NCBI GenBank assembly: GCA_012976225.1
Contig: JAAVVG010000002.1
Coordinates: 124,001 to 188,000 of the forward strand
DNA: 64,000 bases
Reading direction: 5' to 3'
DNA from: Golubevia sp. BC0850
Lineage: Eukaryota; Basidiomycota; Exobasidiomycetes; Golubeviales; Golubeviaceae
The translations under genes and the position numbers were made by a program. The notes beneath the pieces were generated by a model that saw nothing but the letters and a program-made list of their open reading frames with translations, did not search any database and was not told the DNA's origin. Each line of letters starts with the position of its first letter. Position 1 is the stretch's first letter. Below, one piece after another: positions 23,171 through 35,817 of this stretch.

Positions 23171-23275
23171 TGGACTAACAGGGAATTGAACCCCGGACTT
23201 CACGCAAATGCCACTGACTGTTACAAAGAACAGTGAAGATGCTAAGCGAGCACTCTACCCCTGAGTTATCAGCCC
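23171..23275 (-). tRNA. tRNA-Ala(AGC) with a 33-nt intron
   Basis: On the minus strand the 5' half (23275-23240) begins GGGCTGATAACTCAGGGG and ends in the anticodon loop TTAGCA. The 3' half (23206-23171) reads TGCGTGAAG.. through a T arm with TTCAATT and ends in TTAGTCCA. The acceptor stem pairs fully, with G3-U70, the alanine identity pair, and A73. Removing 33 nt directly after the base 3' of the anticodon gives a 72-nt tRNA. The anticodon is AGC (read as IGC). The intron contains a CTGTT..AACAG hairpin. Anticodon-stem pair 28-42 is a U-U mismatch. Confidence 0.95.
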
Positions 23276-23804
23276 AATTGATGATATTGATGTTGGGGGC
23301 CCCAGATTTAACATAATATAAATTCGAACAATTTGTTGGATTAACGATCGAGTAAAACCTGTAAACTCTCAGAAACCAGCTCGAAATGAACTTTTGGGTC
23401 CAATAATTTTTTCAAAAAAGCGTTGAGGTTCCCTCACTCATCATACACGGTTTCTGACAAAAGGTCTGGTCGATTTTGAGGTGGATTTAGTAGAGAGTAT
23501 CTTCTCATTTGGGTCACTGACAGCAGTTTTTGCACCTCAAGATCTGCTCATTTCAGCCATTTCCTTTCTGGTGGACTTGTTTTTGGTTTGATAATCTTTC
23601 CCTACTTTTCCCATTTATCACCAGGTTTTCGCCTCGCGAGTCATTTCTTTGTCGTTCGATGAGTTGCAACTTGCGAGCTCTGCTTCAGCTTTACCTGCAG
23701 CTGCTGCCTCCAGATAAGCTGAGCTCGCGTCTTCTCACCACCTCCCCCACCACACCTCTTTTCCTTTGGTCCTGATCTCCCCTGAGGGCTGATTGAATTG
23801 AGTC
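23276..23804. other. Intergenic region between tRNA-Ala and CFT2
   Basis: Contains the upstream flank of the tRNA and the CFT2 promoter/5' UTR. No gene was seen; a short plus frame at 23530-23775 has no support. Confidence 0.5.
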
Positions 23805-26800
23805 ATGATCATCTTCACTCCACTTTCTGTGCCTTATCCTTCATCCAACTCACCTTCAACTTCCACTTCAAGCGTTCGATCTACATCCACCTCTACCACT
23901 CAGCTGGAGAAGAACTCAGCCTACGCCTACCTCTTGGACATTGATGACGTCAAGATCTTAATCGATTGTGGTTCTCCTGAAGATTTCTGTTTTCCTCCTA
24001 GTAGTGGAGATATCATATCGGAAGAGAAGGTAGAGGACGGAGATGAGGAAGAGAAGGAACAGCAGCAAGCTTTGCGAAAAGCAGAGAGACCATTAGATGA
24101 GATCTTAGAAGAGTGAGTCTTTCAGATGGGGTACAAAATTTTATCATAAATTCTATAGCGTGGTGTCAAGACAATGCTTTCGTGGGTGCAAGAGTCAAGA
24201 AGGAAGGATAGAGCATGAAGAAGCTGTCAAGCTGCTGCTGCTATCGTCGGCCCTCTTCACTTCCCCTCTCTCAAGCAACCCTCTGTGCAGATCTTTGTCA
24301 GATTGTCTCGAACTAATGAATTCCTCATCATCCCCACGCCTCACCTGCTCAACAGATTGGCTCCTTCCATCGATCTAGTGCTCCTCTCCCACTCTACCCT
24401 CTCTCACCTGGGTCTCTTCTCTTACGCTAGAGCTCGCCTCGGTCTCACTTGTCCAGTCTATTCAACCCTTCCAGTTCAAGCTATGGGAAAACTGACTCTT
24501 CTAGAAGCAGTAGAAGGTTGGAGAGCTGAGATTGACGCAGAAAAATCAAACAAGAAACCATCTTTAAAACCAAGTTCAACTGAGCTTGCCACTACCTCAA
24601 GTTCTTCATTGACAATCACTCAGCCAGATGGAACTGTCATCGCAGCTTCGAAAGAACAGGAAGATCAATTAGCGGATGAAGCTGCTAGATCAGCTGGAGC
24701 AAAGATTGTGGGTGAAATTATGGAGAAGGAAAGGTTGGAGAAATTGAAAGAGGAAGGAAATGATTCGAAGGACGATATGCAAAGGGATACGTGTATACCT
24801 ACTGAAGATGAAGTAGATGATACTTTTGACGAAATCAACACTTTGAGATATCTTCAACCAACGCATTTAGATGGTAAGTTTCTCTCTCTCAGCTTTTTGT
24901 TCTGAACCTCGAAATCTAACTTTTACTCTCCCTCTCTCCTTCTTGTCTCGCAGGTAAATGTGCTGGTCTTACTTTGACCGCTTACTCAGCTGGTCATTCT
25001 CTGGGAGGAACAGTTTGGAAGATACGTTCCCCTACCTCTGGTACAATCCTTATCGCTCTTTCTTGGAATCACATGAGAGAAAGACATTTAGATGGAACTG
25101 CTATGCTTGCTTCTTCTGGTGCCGCTGCTCCAAGTGCTTCTGCTGCTGCTCGGATTCAAAGTACTGGTGGAATCTTAGATGCAGTCAGAAGGTCGGATCT
25201 TCTCATCTGTGATGTTGAGAGGGGTGGAATGCCGAAGAATGCGAGGCGGAAGGATAAAGATAAGGCTTTACTAGGTAAGTTGCTCTTGCACTTCCTCTTC
25301 CTAATTTGAGAACATACCTTGAGGGCTGGCTAACCTCTCTTTACCCTTTCTCTCACGGCAGATCTCGTTCACAAGACCATCACTTCAAAGAATTCCATTC
25401 TCTTCCCAGTCGATCCCTCTGCCCGTCTACTGGAACTGCTCGTTCTTCTGGACCAGCATTGGGCCTACGCTTACCCTAACAATAAATCTATAGCTCTTTG
25501 TTTGATCAGTCGAACAGGGAAAGAGGTTATCGAAAGAGCTAGAACGTTTATGGAATGGATGACTCGAGAATGGGCAAGAGAGGTTGAGGACACCGGCAGA
25601 AGGAGGCAAGGTCCCAATGCTCAGATGAATTCTCCTTTGGATTTCAAGTAAGTCGTAGCAGCCACTCGAGCTCTCTGCTTTCGATTTCTGTTCCAATTTC
25701 TAGGAGCTGGTGACTCACGTTCGGTACTCTCTCCGCCCTCTCCCTTCTCCAGATCGCTCCGAGTCTTTACTTCAATCGCTGCTATGGACGAAGCGCTGGA
25801 TCCTTCAACTCCTAAAGCCATCCTCGCAGTCCCGCTTTCTCTCACTCATGGTCCCTCTCGGAAACTACTCTCTAGATTTGCTCAGAATCCGAACGATGTT
25901 GTTCTTCTAACTCAAAGAGGTGACCCTGACTCACTAACCAGACGTCTTTGGGATCTTTGGGAGAGTAAGCAAGACGCTGGTAACAAGTGGGGGAATGGAG
26001 AAGTTGGGCTGCCGATTGAGTGTGACGAGAAATTAGAAGTTCTGGTGAGTCAAGTCGTTTTCTCAAAAGTCCAGGATCTGTGATGTGAAGACTGACAAAA
26101 ATTTCTCCGTTTCTTCTTTCCAGATGCATGCTCGAATCCTACTGGAAGGAGACGAACTCGAATCGTATCGCTCTGCTGAAGAAGAGGCTCGACAACTGAT
26201 CCGAGACGAAGCTGCAAAAGCTAGAGCAGTTCTAGCTCGTTCTCGCCGACGTATCGAAGCCGACGAGGGAGACGAGTCTGACTCGGACTCTGATTCAGAT
26301 GAAGAGGGAGCTGGAACGGGAGACGGAGCTCTGGGAGAATTTGCTGAACCTGGAAGCTCTATGAGAAAGAGGAAACATCAAGTGGCCTTCGAAGAAGTAG
26401 GAGAACTTCAAGGCGATGGACTGAAACAATCAGATGAATCAAACAACGTCTCTTTCGACATCTACCTGAAAGGAAACGCTTCCAGAGCTACTTCATTCTT
26501 TGGGAAATCAGCTGGAATGGGAAGCCAACACGGAGCTGGATCTCGATTCAGAATGTTCCCATTCTTCGAAAGGAAGAAAAGAATAGATGCCTTCGGAGAG
26601 GTGATAGACGTTGGAAGATGGAAAGCTAAGAGAGGAGAGATGGATGCTGACGGAGATGGAGTCGAAGGAAACAGATCTGGCCCAGGCTTGGACGCGAATG
26701 CTGCTCTTCTCAACGAATCTAACCCCATCAACTCTTACGATCAAGCATTGGAGAAGAGAAGAGATGCAAGAGAAAAGAAGAAATTAGAAGCTCCCCCTTC

Positions 26801-27581
26801 CAAATTTGTCGAAGAGAAATTAGAGGTCAGCTTTTCATGTCAGCTCTTCTTCGTCGACATGTCTGGGTTGAACGATGGAAGAGCTCTCAAGACTTTGATT
26901 CCTCAACTTCATCCTCGACGCTTGATAGCTGTCAACGCAAACGAAATCACAAGAAATGACATGCTATCGACCCTCTCTTCGATCAAATCTATGACTTCCG
27001 ATCTCCATTTCCCAAGTCTAGGAGAAGTCGTTAAGATCGGTCAAATCACAAGCTCTTTCACTGTCAATCTCAGTGATGCAATTCTAGCTGGACTGAAGCT
27101 GAGCAAGTATGAAGATTTCGAGGTGGCTCAAATCCGTGGAACTCTCAAGGAGAACGAGGATGAGAAGGACAGCGTTCCTATGTTAGAATTGATTAGGAAA
27201 CGGATCGCGGAGCTGCCTTCACAATCTGAACTTTCGACAATGGTAGCAAGTTCAGAAGACGTAGGAGAAAAAGGCAATCTAGTTCCAAGTGGTGATCAAT
27301 CAAGCTACAAGAAGCCAGCTCTACCTCCAACTATCTTCATTGGTGACTTGAAGCTATCTAATCTCAAGACGGTCTTGGCTTCTAGGCATAAAGTCACCTC
27401 GGAATTCGCTGGAGAAGGAATGCTGGTCTGTGGTACAGGAGGCAATGAAGCGAAAGATGGAAGTGGTGCTTCTGTGACGGTTCAGAAAGAGAGCAAAGGG
27501 AGAGTAGTCATCGAAGGAAATGTGGCCAGAGGTTTCTATAAAGTTAGAGATGCTGTTTACTCTATGCACGCCAGCGTGTAA
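23805..27581 (+). CDS. CFT2: Cleavage and polyadenylation factor subunit Cft2/CPSF100
   Basis: Exons 23805-24112, 24356-24873, 24954-25274, 25362-25647, 25753-26044 and 26124-27581 give 1060 residues. The N-terminal metallo-beta-lactamase domain shows LLDIDDVKILIDCG, then LVLLSHSTLSHLGLF where active homologues carry the zinc motif HxHxDH; only part of it remains here, as expected for the catalytically inactive CPSF100 branch. The beta-CASP part includes LTLTAYSAGHSLGGTVWKI and ILFPVDPSARLLELLVLLD. Acidic Ser/Asp repeats and a basic patch (about residues 620-640) separate it from a C-terminal domain with LFFVDMSGLNDGRALKTLIP. Cft2 partners the nuclease Brr5/Ysh1 in pre-mRNA 3' end cleavage. 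An extended linker (about 205-280) interrupts the nuclease-like fold. Confidence 0.95.
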
Positions 27582-27913
27582 AGGCGAAGTTGTTGTTGTC
27601 GTTGTCTCCAGTCTTGTATTTGAAACCATTCATCATAAATTCAGACTTGTACTTTTATCTTCTCAACTCGGGATCGATCGCGATAGTAGTTGAAGTGATA
27701 TGATAAATAAGTAAACAAATACAGAAATAGCTTTGACAGAATCCTTGAATGTGAATCCGCAAGAGGTAACCGGTCCTTTTGATGATGAGAATAGGGGTTG
27801 AAAAGAGGGTATAGCAGTGATAGCAATGGTAGCAAATGAGAAAAATCAAAAGAGAGGTGGGGAAGGCAAAACAAATGGGAAATAGACATCTTGAAAAAAT
27901 AGTGGCTGACAGA
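27582..27913. other. Convergent intergenic region after CFT2
   Basis: 3' flanks of CFT2 and the GRAM-domain gene. AT-rich, with no coding signal. Confidence 0.5.
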
Positions 27914-30900
27914 TCAGACTTTGGTCCAGACTGTCAAAAGGAGATCAAAAGGAAGTGGAGTGAGTCTCAATGGACTTCAGTCAAACGTCTCTCCTATCTC
28001 TTACATTCACTTACCATGTGTCTCTGAACCGACAGCTAGCAGTAGATTGAACGCATCATCCCTGTGGGAGAGGTTGCTGAAGAAGATAGAGCTTCCATCT
28101 TTCCTGACGACTTGAAGGCCAGCACTTCGATAGAAGATTAGGTTCATCGACTTGGTCTTGACCAGACCGGCAACGTCTCCTAGAAGAGTCTTCGCGACTT
28201 TGTGAGTCTTTCCTTTGGTCCCGACAGCAGCAGCGTGAATTCCAACGAAGTAAAGTCTCTCGCTGGTGACATGTAGATGTCCAGGGACACCGCTGAGGAG
28301 AAGAATGCAAAAGACACAGTCAGCACAGGTGAAGGTATGAATGGTACTGCTTCGCTCCCTTCAATTTCTTTACTCACTGGTGTAGGCAGTAGAACGACCC
28401 GAGCTTCGCAGGCTTTGTGACTTCTCTGCCAGAACCCGTAGTGTAAGCCTTTCCTGGAACTTGGCTGAAGTTTCCTGTATCTTGATAGACATCGTTGTCC
28501 AAACCTCCATTGGCTACGGCATGAGCAGCTGAAGATGGTTTGGCATCTCCTTTGCGACGCTTGAGACTTCCACCAGATCCTCCATTCGCGCTCTCCAGAT
28601 GCCTTCTTCTCAAGAGTTGAACTGCGAATTGAGCGTCAGTTGGACTTCCCCAAAGGACCCACCAGATAGGCGACAGCGGTCTTCTATAGCGAGGGTAGTG
28701 TGATTGAAGCGGCATGAGACAGAAAAAAGTGAATCCGATGAAGAAGAAAAAAGCCTTCCATACGTAGTGAGCTGGCGCTAGAGTCACGAAGGTGGTGACG
28801 ACTGCGAACAATCCCAGAGTTCTCCAGGTTCCAGTGGGATTCCTCCATAGAATTAGCTGGAAGGGAAGGAGATTGATAAAAAGTCTCGGTCAGCAACTCG
28901 CTCTTTCCCCCAATTCGTTCTGTTCGGGTAGTCTCTTCGTTCGCGAGACGTTGTGTTAACTCACATTCTTGATCATCTCATGAGCATCGGCGACTGTTGA
29001 GAGCAGAGTGGGAGTAGATACGTCAGCACGACGACCTACTGAATGAAGCTCCATCTTCCATTGACTTACCATCGCCTAGAATCCCTTGAAGATCAGCTCC
29101 ATATTTCTGAGTAAAACGATTGTAAATCTGATAAACGTCGAGTCGACTTCGTCTCCTCAGCTTCTCCGCCAATCTATCTGCTTCAACTCCACGAGACATT
29201 CTCCTTCTAACCGCTTCATGAAGTACCGAGGCGTCTGGAGGAAAGAATCGATATCTGCAGATGTTGAACATGATGTAGAAAAGAAAAGCTGTTGGAATTA
29301 AGTCCGTATACCAAAGAACGAAGTAGCCCATGAAGAATAGAGCCGTACGACGACTGTCTTCCCAACGATAAAGTCGACGAAGACCGAACAGGAAGTTTTC
29401 CCAGAAAGGAGCTATCAAATAGACACGCTCGAGATGAGACCTAGCCTTGGATTCTCTAAAGCTCTGATCTGGAGCGTCGTCGAGTTGCTCCGGAGCGTAC
29501 CGTTCGACCAGAGCGAGAATGTAGGCGATGCAGAAAGCAACTCCGTCTACCTTCTCATCGATAGAACTATCGACCTCGATCTCTTGAGCTCTACTGCCAT
29601 GCTCTCCGGCTTCAATTAAAGTCCAGTCGGCGTCGTTGGCAGATTCTCGCTTCTCCTTTCCAGAAGGTCGATATTCGGGTCTATCGCGAGGATATCCTTC
29701 TGACTGTTGATTCTTTGGAACGGAATCGGGCAGACCACTATCCTCTGTAGCTTTGGCCACTTCTTGGCTGGAGAAGCGGCCATCCGATAGAGACTTAGAA
29801 GCCTCGTCGAAGAGCTTCCTGGCTTCCGTTTTGGCTTCTTTCTCAGATCTCTCCAAGTCCGTAGAGCCAGTTCGTTTTCGTAGACCGAGGAAAGAGTGTT
29901 TCGATTGACTATGAGAGGTAAGAGAGTTGTTCGAGTCGCTAGCTGCGAACGCAGTTGATTTGGTGGCAGAGGACTGAAAACCAGTCGAAGGATCCCACTT
30001 GACCTTCATAGGCGTTCCAGTCTCATGAGACTCTCCTCCATCTTCAGCGCTCGAACCTGCAGGAGTGACGTCTGGATCTACTTTCTTGCTCTTGTCCCTC
30101 TTGTCCCTCTTCTTCTTGTCGGTCTTCTCTTTCTTTTGATGACTGTCTTCTCCTGTGGGCAGTGGGAGATGTCTAGGCTGAGCTCCACCTGCACCCTCAC
30201 TTTCCAGAAGAGCTTGAAGTCCTCGATCGACGTGAGATAGAACTGTGACTTTCTTTCCTTCAGCAGCTGCGAGAGCTGCCTCATTCGCTGGAATCTTGAA
30301 GTCTGACCATTGAGGCATTCGTCTGCGAGGAAAGTTTGCAGAGGCTGGAACTCGAACTTCTCGAGTGTGCTAGAGAAACAAAAAGGGAGAGACAAAAGAG
30401 GATGGGAGATTAGTCAGGGTGAACAAGGCTCCATAGAATCCAGTTGAATACTCACTCTACCGAAGTTCTTCAGGAAACTCTCCAACTCCAACTCCTCCAG
30501 CTCAAGCAAAGGTCTGCTTAAAGTGACGTTGGCTCCTCCGCTATGGAAGCTACTAGTTCCAGACATGATGCTGGCGTTGTCTCCTTCCTTCTCAGTTCCA
30601 TAAGATTTTAGTGAAAGAGTCGATGATGCAAGATCCTTCTTTCCCAAAGCGTTCGAGAATTGAGAATTCAGAGGTCTACCCTTCTCAGTGAGCTGCGAAT
30701 CACTCAGACCATTGGTTATAGTAGCTGATCTTGATCTGGAAAGTTCTCTTGAATAGCGACTGGCAGCTTCTTCCGAATCTGTATCCGAATCTGTGGCAGA
30801 AGTATCGACAGTTGTGTCTCCTTTCAAAAGAATTCCTTCCTTCTTGAGACTGGAAGAATTAGAAGGCCTCCTGTCCTTAGCAGCTCTACCCCAACTTCCA

Positions 30901-32102
30901 CCCAGAGATTTGGAGAATGGCTTCACCTTTCCGTCCTTCAGCTGCACTAGAGATCTCTGCTGCTCTTCCATAGCTTCTCTTTCAGCTGCTCGTTCAGCTT
31001 CCGAGTCGTCTCCTGGGATTCGATCGGCTTCCTCATCTGTTGTCTCGTCTGATTCAGAAACTGCTCCACAAAGAGCTGGAGGTAGGAGAGAGGAACCTCG
31101 GCCTGACGAGCCGCGGTGAATCTTGGAAGGAGGAGAAGTTGGAGGAGAGGAAGAGATTGAATAGTCGGTTCGATTCGTGATTGAACTTGAAGAGTTTCCA
31201 GAAGGAAGTTGATGAGAGGATGAGCCTCGTCCGGAGGAAGAGGAGCTAGCATTGACGTTGAGGCTTGGTCTTGATCTTTGGAAGTTGTCGGCTGAACTTG
31301 ATTTGTTGATTTCTGAAGCCGATTTCGGTCTCGAACGCGGTCGTGAAGAGGTAGATTCTCTGTTTTGGACTTTCTCTGCGAAGAAGATGTCTCCGGGGAA
31401 GTGCTTCTCTTGAGTCTCATTTGAGGAAGACTTGCTCTTTCTCTCCTCCAAAGATCTCCTTCTCCTTTCATCCTCTTCTATTTCCTCGTTCATCTCCCCT
31501 TCATCGTCTGCGAAGACCATTCCATGGGTGTCTGAGCTATGCCTTCTACTGCCAGCTCCTCCAGAACTGGATCTGGCAGCTCCGACTTTACTTGCCCTTG
31601 ACTTGCCCTTCTCCTTCTCCTTCCCTTTATCCTTATCATGTTTGAAAGCGTTCAAGAACTTTCCCTTTGCTGATTCCCTCTTTCTCTCCTTCTCTAACTT
31701 AGTCTGAGCTTTCTTAGATTCCTTCTCAAGAGCAGCTTGAAGCTCCGAAGCTTCTAAGAACTCTCTAAAGTCCCCTGTGGCCTTCTTTGTAGTTGGAGTA
31801 TGTTTGCCTGAAGTTGAAGGAGTATGCTTCTTTGAGATTGGAGGTGAAACTTGAGGTGATGATGGATCAGAATGAGTAGTTGGATGCTGATTAGAATTCT
31901 GATTAGGTGAATGCAGCATGTCCATCAGAGAACTAATCTTCTTTGACGCTGCAGATACAGCGGATGTTACTTGATGAGGTTGATGAAACGAATGACTAGG
32001 CGAAAGATCAGGATGATTGGGAGGATTAGAATTAGAAGGAGGAGGATGAGCAAGGTTGGAGACTCCGTCTGTGAAAGGAGAGAGAGTGTGATCGATTTTC
32101 AT
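27914..32102 (-). CDS. GRAM-domain multispanning membrane protein
   Basis: Six exons on the minus strand (32102-30456, 30369-29070, 28993-28965, 28856-28378, 28292-28015, 27930-27914) join in phase to 1249 residues. The first 550 residues are Ser/Lys-rich and disordered, with a basic coiled segment near 115-170. About 890-925 (RTALFFMGYFVLWYTDLIPTA..) and 1005-1045 are hydrophobic membrane segments. The C-terminus, from HHGVPGHLHVTSERLYFVG to LSHRDDAFNLLL, is a GRAM domain, a PH-like fold that binds membrane lipids or protein partners. Large fungal ER-type proteins with this order exist but I cannot name an orthologue. The third exon is 29 nt and the last coding exon only 17 nt (VWTKV and stop); both keep phase. 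Substrate and pathway are unknown. Confidence 0.85.
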
Positions 32103-32559
32103 CTCGGAACCGTTGTCTCCGTCTATCTTCCAAAATATTGTTCTTGACGACCTTTTTTGAACAGAATAGAGGTAAAGCGCTTAAGCCACAACTCATCAGC
32201 AGGATTTGTGAGAATTAACAGGAGGGTCATCCTGCATATCACTCCTTTTATCTGTTCTCTACAAACTACCCCTACAAGATTCTCAAACTCTCAAAAATCA
32301 CCGAGGTACTCGTACGTACTGAGCCTTTTGAGCAAAGGGGTTCTTTCCTTCCTGCTGCGCTTCCAAAAAAAGCCCTCCGGAAGAAGCAGCTCGACCTCCC
32401 GTATCTGGTCTTGTGAAAACGCAAAGATGAGATTCGCCACCACCTCGATTCCAGTTATGTAGAGCCATATCCGAGAAAAACGAGACTTCGGTCCAAGAAG
32501 ACTGCTTTGAGAGGCAAAAATGTATAATTCCAGCTGGAGAAAGAAGAGAAACAAAAGAA
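32103..32559. other. Intergenic region between the GRAM gene and the second tRNA
   Basis: 5' flank of the GRAM gene and 3' flank of the tRNA. No gene was seen. Confidence 0.5.
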
Positions 32560-32664
32560 TGGACTAACAGGGAATTGAACCCCGGACTTCACGCAGATGC
32601 ACACAACTGTTTTCAACAGCTGCTAGAATGCTAAGCGAGCACTCTACCCCTGAGTTATCAGCCC
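32560..32664 (-). tRNA. tRNA-Ala(AGC), second copy, with a 33-nt intron
   Basis: The mature halves (32664-32629 and 32595-32560) have the same sequence as the tRNA at 23171-23275, including G3-U70 and anticodon AGC. The intron (32628-32596) is also 33 nt but differs in most positions, keeping only a central CTGTT..AACAG hairpin. Flanking sequence is unrelated beyond a few bases. Confidence 0.95.
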
Positions 32665-33088
32665 AATTAGTGTTGTTGATAGGAGCTCTGCCAAATTTGG
32701 TTAATGATTACTTCAAATGATTCTTCAGATCTACAAAATTCCACAATCTCGTTTTGCGATTTATTTTTCCTCCCCAAAAAAGCTCAAAATCGAAAGAAAT
32801 TGCATGCAATAAGTAAATATATCTTTCGAGTACATGTTTGAATAGTCGCAGAAGGAGGTTTTGGTTGTAGGCGTCAAAGTAATGGCGTTGACAGTTTGAA
32901 CTTTATCTTTAGTCTCGGGAATGCAATTGCTTCCTTTTTTAAAGAAAAAAAAAAAGAAAAAAAAACGGAAGAAACGCGATGCGCCTCGCAAAACGCGTCA
33001 AAAACGCAGAGCGATCTCGCCAGCAAATCCTAATCAGTTCCTTCACTCCAACCAAACATCCTCAACGAACTCCTTCAAAGCAACAGTG
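32665..33088. other. Derlin promoter region with an A-tract and an ACGCGT box
   Basis: A purine A-tract (about 32938-32966) is followed by GC-rich sequence containing ACGCGT at 32993-32998, about 90 bp before the derlin ATG. ACGCGT is the fungal MCB core, but one copy can occur by chance. Confidence 0.4.
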
Positions 33089-34077
33089 ATGGACATTGAA
33101 TCCATTCCACCAATCACTAGGATCTGGGCAGGCTCAGCCATAGCCTTAGCCATAGCAGAGCACGTTCATCTAGTAGATCAATATCAACTTTGGTTTTCCT
33201 ACCGATTAGTGATCTACAAATACGAATTCTGGAGAGTCATAACCTGCTTCGTTTATTTTGGGCCTTTCGGGGTGGATTTCCTGTTCCATTTGTTCTTCTT
33301 CATGAGGTATTCTAGGATGTTAGAAGAATCAAGTTATGCGGGAAGGAAAGCAGATTACGTCTGGTTATTACTTTTCTCTTCTACCTTGCTTGTTCTACTA
33401 AGTCCTTTGGCTACTTTACCTTTCTTAGGAAGTCCTCTAGCTTTCGTTTTGGTTTACATTTGGTCGAGAAGGAATAGACATATTAGATTAAGCTTGTTTG
33501 GAGTTTTGGTTATCTCTGCTCCTTACCTTCCTTGGAGTTTGGTGGCTTTCTCTTGGTTACTTAGTGGTAGTCCTAAGTCTGCTGTGGGAGATTTGCTGGG
33601 AGTATGTGTTGGTCATCTTTGTGAGTTCTTTGAAGCTTGAGGTAAGGAGTGGTAGCTTCAGAAGATGGACTGCTGCAGGGGAAGAGCTCAGAGGAACTTC
33701 CTTCAGCCTTGATGCCATTCGACTCTCTTCTAGCTGGGCAGTAACGATGAACTTATGCCTTTTTCCGTTGTCTCTGTTCAAGAGAGCAAACTGTCCTGTC
33801 GTTGTTACTTCCGTAATATCCTCACTTCCTCTCCACTGACTCTCCCTCGCATTTCCTCTCCTGCTACCTCCTTTTCCAGATTACTTCCTCGTCGATATCT
33901 GGCCAAGAGAATTGAAAAGTGGAGGAAACAACCTTTTAGCCACCCCTCGATTTGTGTGAGTCTTCAGTAATTGACAAGATTCTCCTTATCTGTCTCGCTG
34001 GCTAACTCCCTTCTCCTCACCTTCCTCTTCCCTCCTTTTCTCTTCATAGCAAACGACTGGTCGAAGGGGAGCGATAG
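33089..34077 (+). CDS. Derlin-family ER membrane protein (Der1/Dfm1-like)
   Basis: Exons 33089-33620, 33880-33955 and 34050-34077 give 211 residues, normal for derlins. Family features are IPPITRIWAGSAIALAIAE at the N-terminus, the WR motif in YEFWRVITCFVYFGPFGVDF, an FFFMRYSRMLEES helix, GVLVISAPYLPWSLVAFSWLL, and the GHLYYFLVDIWPR block followed by a short tail (TPRFVKRLVEGER). Derlins are inactive rhomboid relatives that help move misfolded proteins out of the ER (ERAD). The tail is short and lacks an obvious p97/Cdc48-binding SHP box, which fits Der1 more than Dfm1. The frame is open to 32921, but the ATG at 33089 gives the conserved start MDIESIPPITR. Confidence 0.92.
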
Positions 34078-34417
34078 ATGATTTCTCAATTTTGAACTCC
34101 TTGTACAGACCTTCCAGCCTTCGATCTGCTTCCTCTCCTCGAACAAGGATGATAGAAGATTGACTCTTAACTTCCTCCCTTCCTATTAGCTCCTCTTAGC
34201 TCACCCTCAATTGTAATTGTATTCTGTAACATTCTTTCTCTCATAAAACTTCTTTTCTAATCATTTCTACGAAAACGAAAGAAGGTGGTTGAAAGAGTAA
34301 GATCGGTTGCTTGTAGCCGGAATGGCGGATTGCAATCTTCCTTCTCTTCCATGTTGCATCTTAACTCCACCATCTTTAAGTGAACTCATCCCAATTTCAA
34401 GTAGAACCTCATCATCC
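34078..34417. other. Intergenic region between derlin and PEX22-like
   Basis: Short same-strand gap with C/T-rich and A-rich patches. No gene was seen. Confidence 0.5.
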
Positions 34418-35817
34418 ATGTCATCGAATGCTCTAGTCGAAAGAGCGAGGAAGAACCTTCGATCTCGACCTGTTCAAGCAGCCACTGCAGCTCTCACTCT
34501 CTTGGCCATCACTTATTCCATTTGGAGCTGGACAACAGCTAAGACTGGCGGCGGTAGTGAAACCAGTTCGAATTATGACAGCGATAAAAAGGATGGGAAT
34601 TCAAGCGCAGGAAATGGTCCGAGCGGTAGTGGGACTGGGAATGCTGATGCAACCGGAGATGGCAAGGTGAGTAACCAATTTTGGTGGGGAGAGAAGGAGA
34701 AGAGCTCGACTGATGTGGGTTTGAGCTAGCAGCAGAGATCAAAGGACAGCTCTTAGCTTCTAATTAGCATGGGAAGTAAGAGGGGCTTCGGTAGTCGAGG
34801 ACCAGAGGGCATTCTTCTAACATCCTCCTTCTCAGTCTCTTTTTGATGGAGCAAGCTCAGTTCGTTTTGTACTGTTCTACCACCTTTCGCTGAGCTTGCC
34901 TTCTTCTTCGTTTCATCCTCCTTTTGACTTCACAGGCGTCCTCAAGCTCCGTCAATCCGAATCGACCAACCTTATCTCTCTCTTTCCCACCTTCCTTCGA
35001 CTCAACCGATTCAACTGCTCTAGACCACCTCAAATTGATCTTAACAATTCTATCACCTTCATTTCTAATCCACTTAATAGTCCCTACTCCTGGTTATTTC
35101 TGTCCCTCAGCACCCAAAGACAATGACGAACTATTCGAAAATCTAGAGGATTCCTCTCCCATCGACACTTCAGGATTAGAATCAATAGATGAATTAGCTT
35201 ACGAACTCTCATCAATTAATTTATTCGACACTCGTCGGATATTGGAATACAGTTCAGATAAAGGTAGAGCAGCTTTAGCTAGGTCTTTAAAATCAGGAGC
35301 TCATGTCGAAGTTTTGCTTTCTGGATCTGGATCTGGACCATCGACTTTGAATTCTAATCTCAGTTCACAACACCAAGCCTTCTTAGATCCTAAAGAAAAG
35401 GAGGAAAGGCTCAAAGAATATAAACCTACTTTGGATCTTTTGAGGAAATCTTGTGGTTTAATTGTGTTTTTGGTTTTGCCTTCTCCTATCACTTCCACCA
35501 CTTCAAGTAAGAATGCCTCAAATTCAGATGACACTCCAGATTTGTCGATAGAAGGAATTCTGGGACCTTTTGGATCTGGAGTTCATGTTCCTGGGATCAG
35601 AGTGTTCGATCTAAGAGAAAGAGCCACTCCTGGAAGAAGGAGAAGTAGAAGTGGCAGCAGGAGTGGGAAGGTTGCTTCGGTTAGAGATGAAGGAGAAGAG
35701 GATCAAGAATTTGAGGAGGAGGTCATTCTGGAAGATGGAAAAGAGGAGAGCGAAGAGACGGACGCTTGGAGAGAGGGGGCTGAAAGGGTTAAGGGGTTGA
35801 GAAAAGGTTGGAGATAG
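34418..35817 (+). CDS. Pex22-like peroxisomal membrane protein
   Basis: Exons 34418-34666 and 34936-35817 give 376 residues. A short basic N-terminus (RARKNLRSR) precedes one membrane helix at about residues 20-38 (QAATAALTLLAITYSIWSW), then a Gly/Ser/Asn linker. The soluble domain begins at TLSLSFPPSFDST and has HLKLILTILSPSFLIHLIVP, DTRRILEYSSDKGRAALARSL and HVEVLLSG. This layout and the LEYSSDKG..A-L-x-R-SL segment fit Pex22, the membrane anchor and activator of the ubiquitin-conjugating enzyme Pex4 in Pex5 receptor recycling. An acidic/basic tail after about residue 320 is extra. The identification rests on architecture and one block, so it is probable rather than certain. An upstream in-frame ATG exists at 34307. 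Confidence 0.7.
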
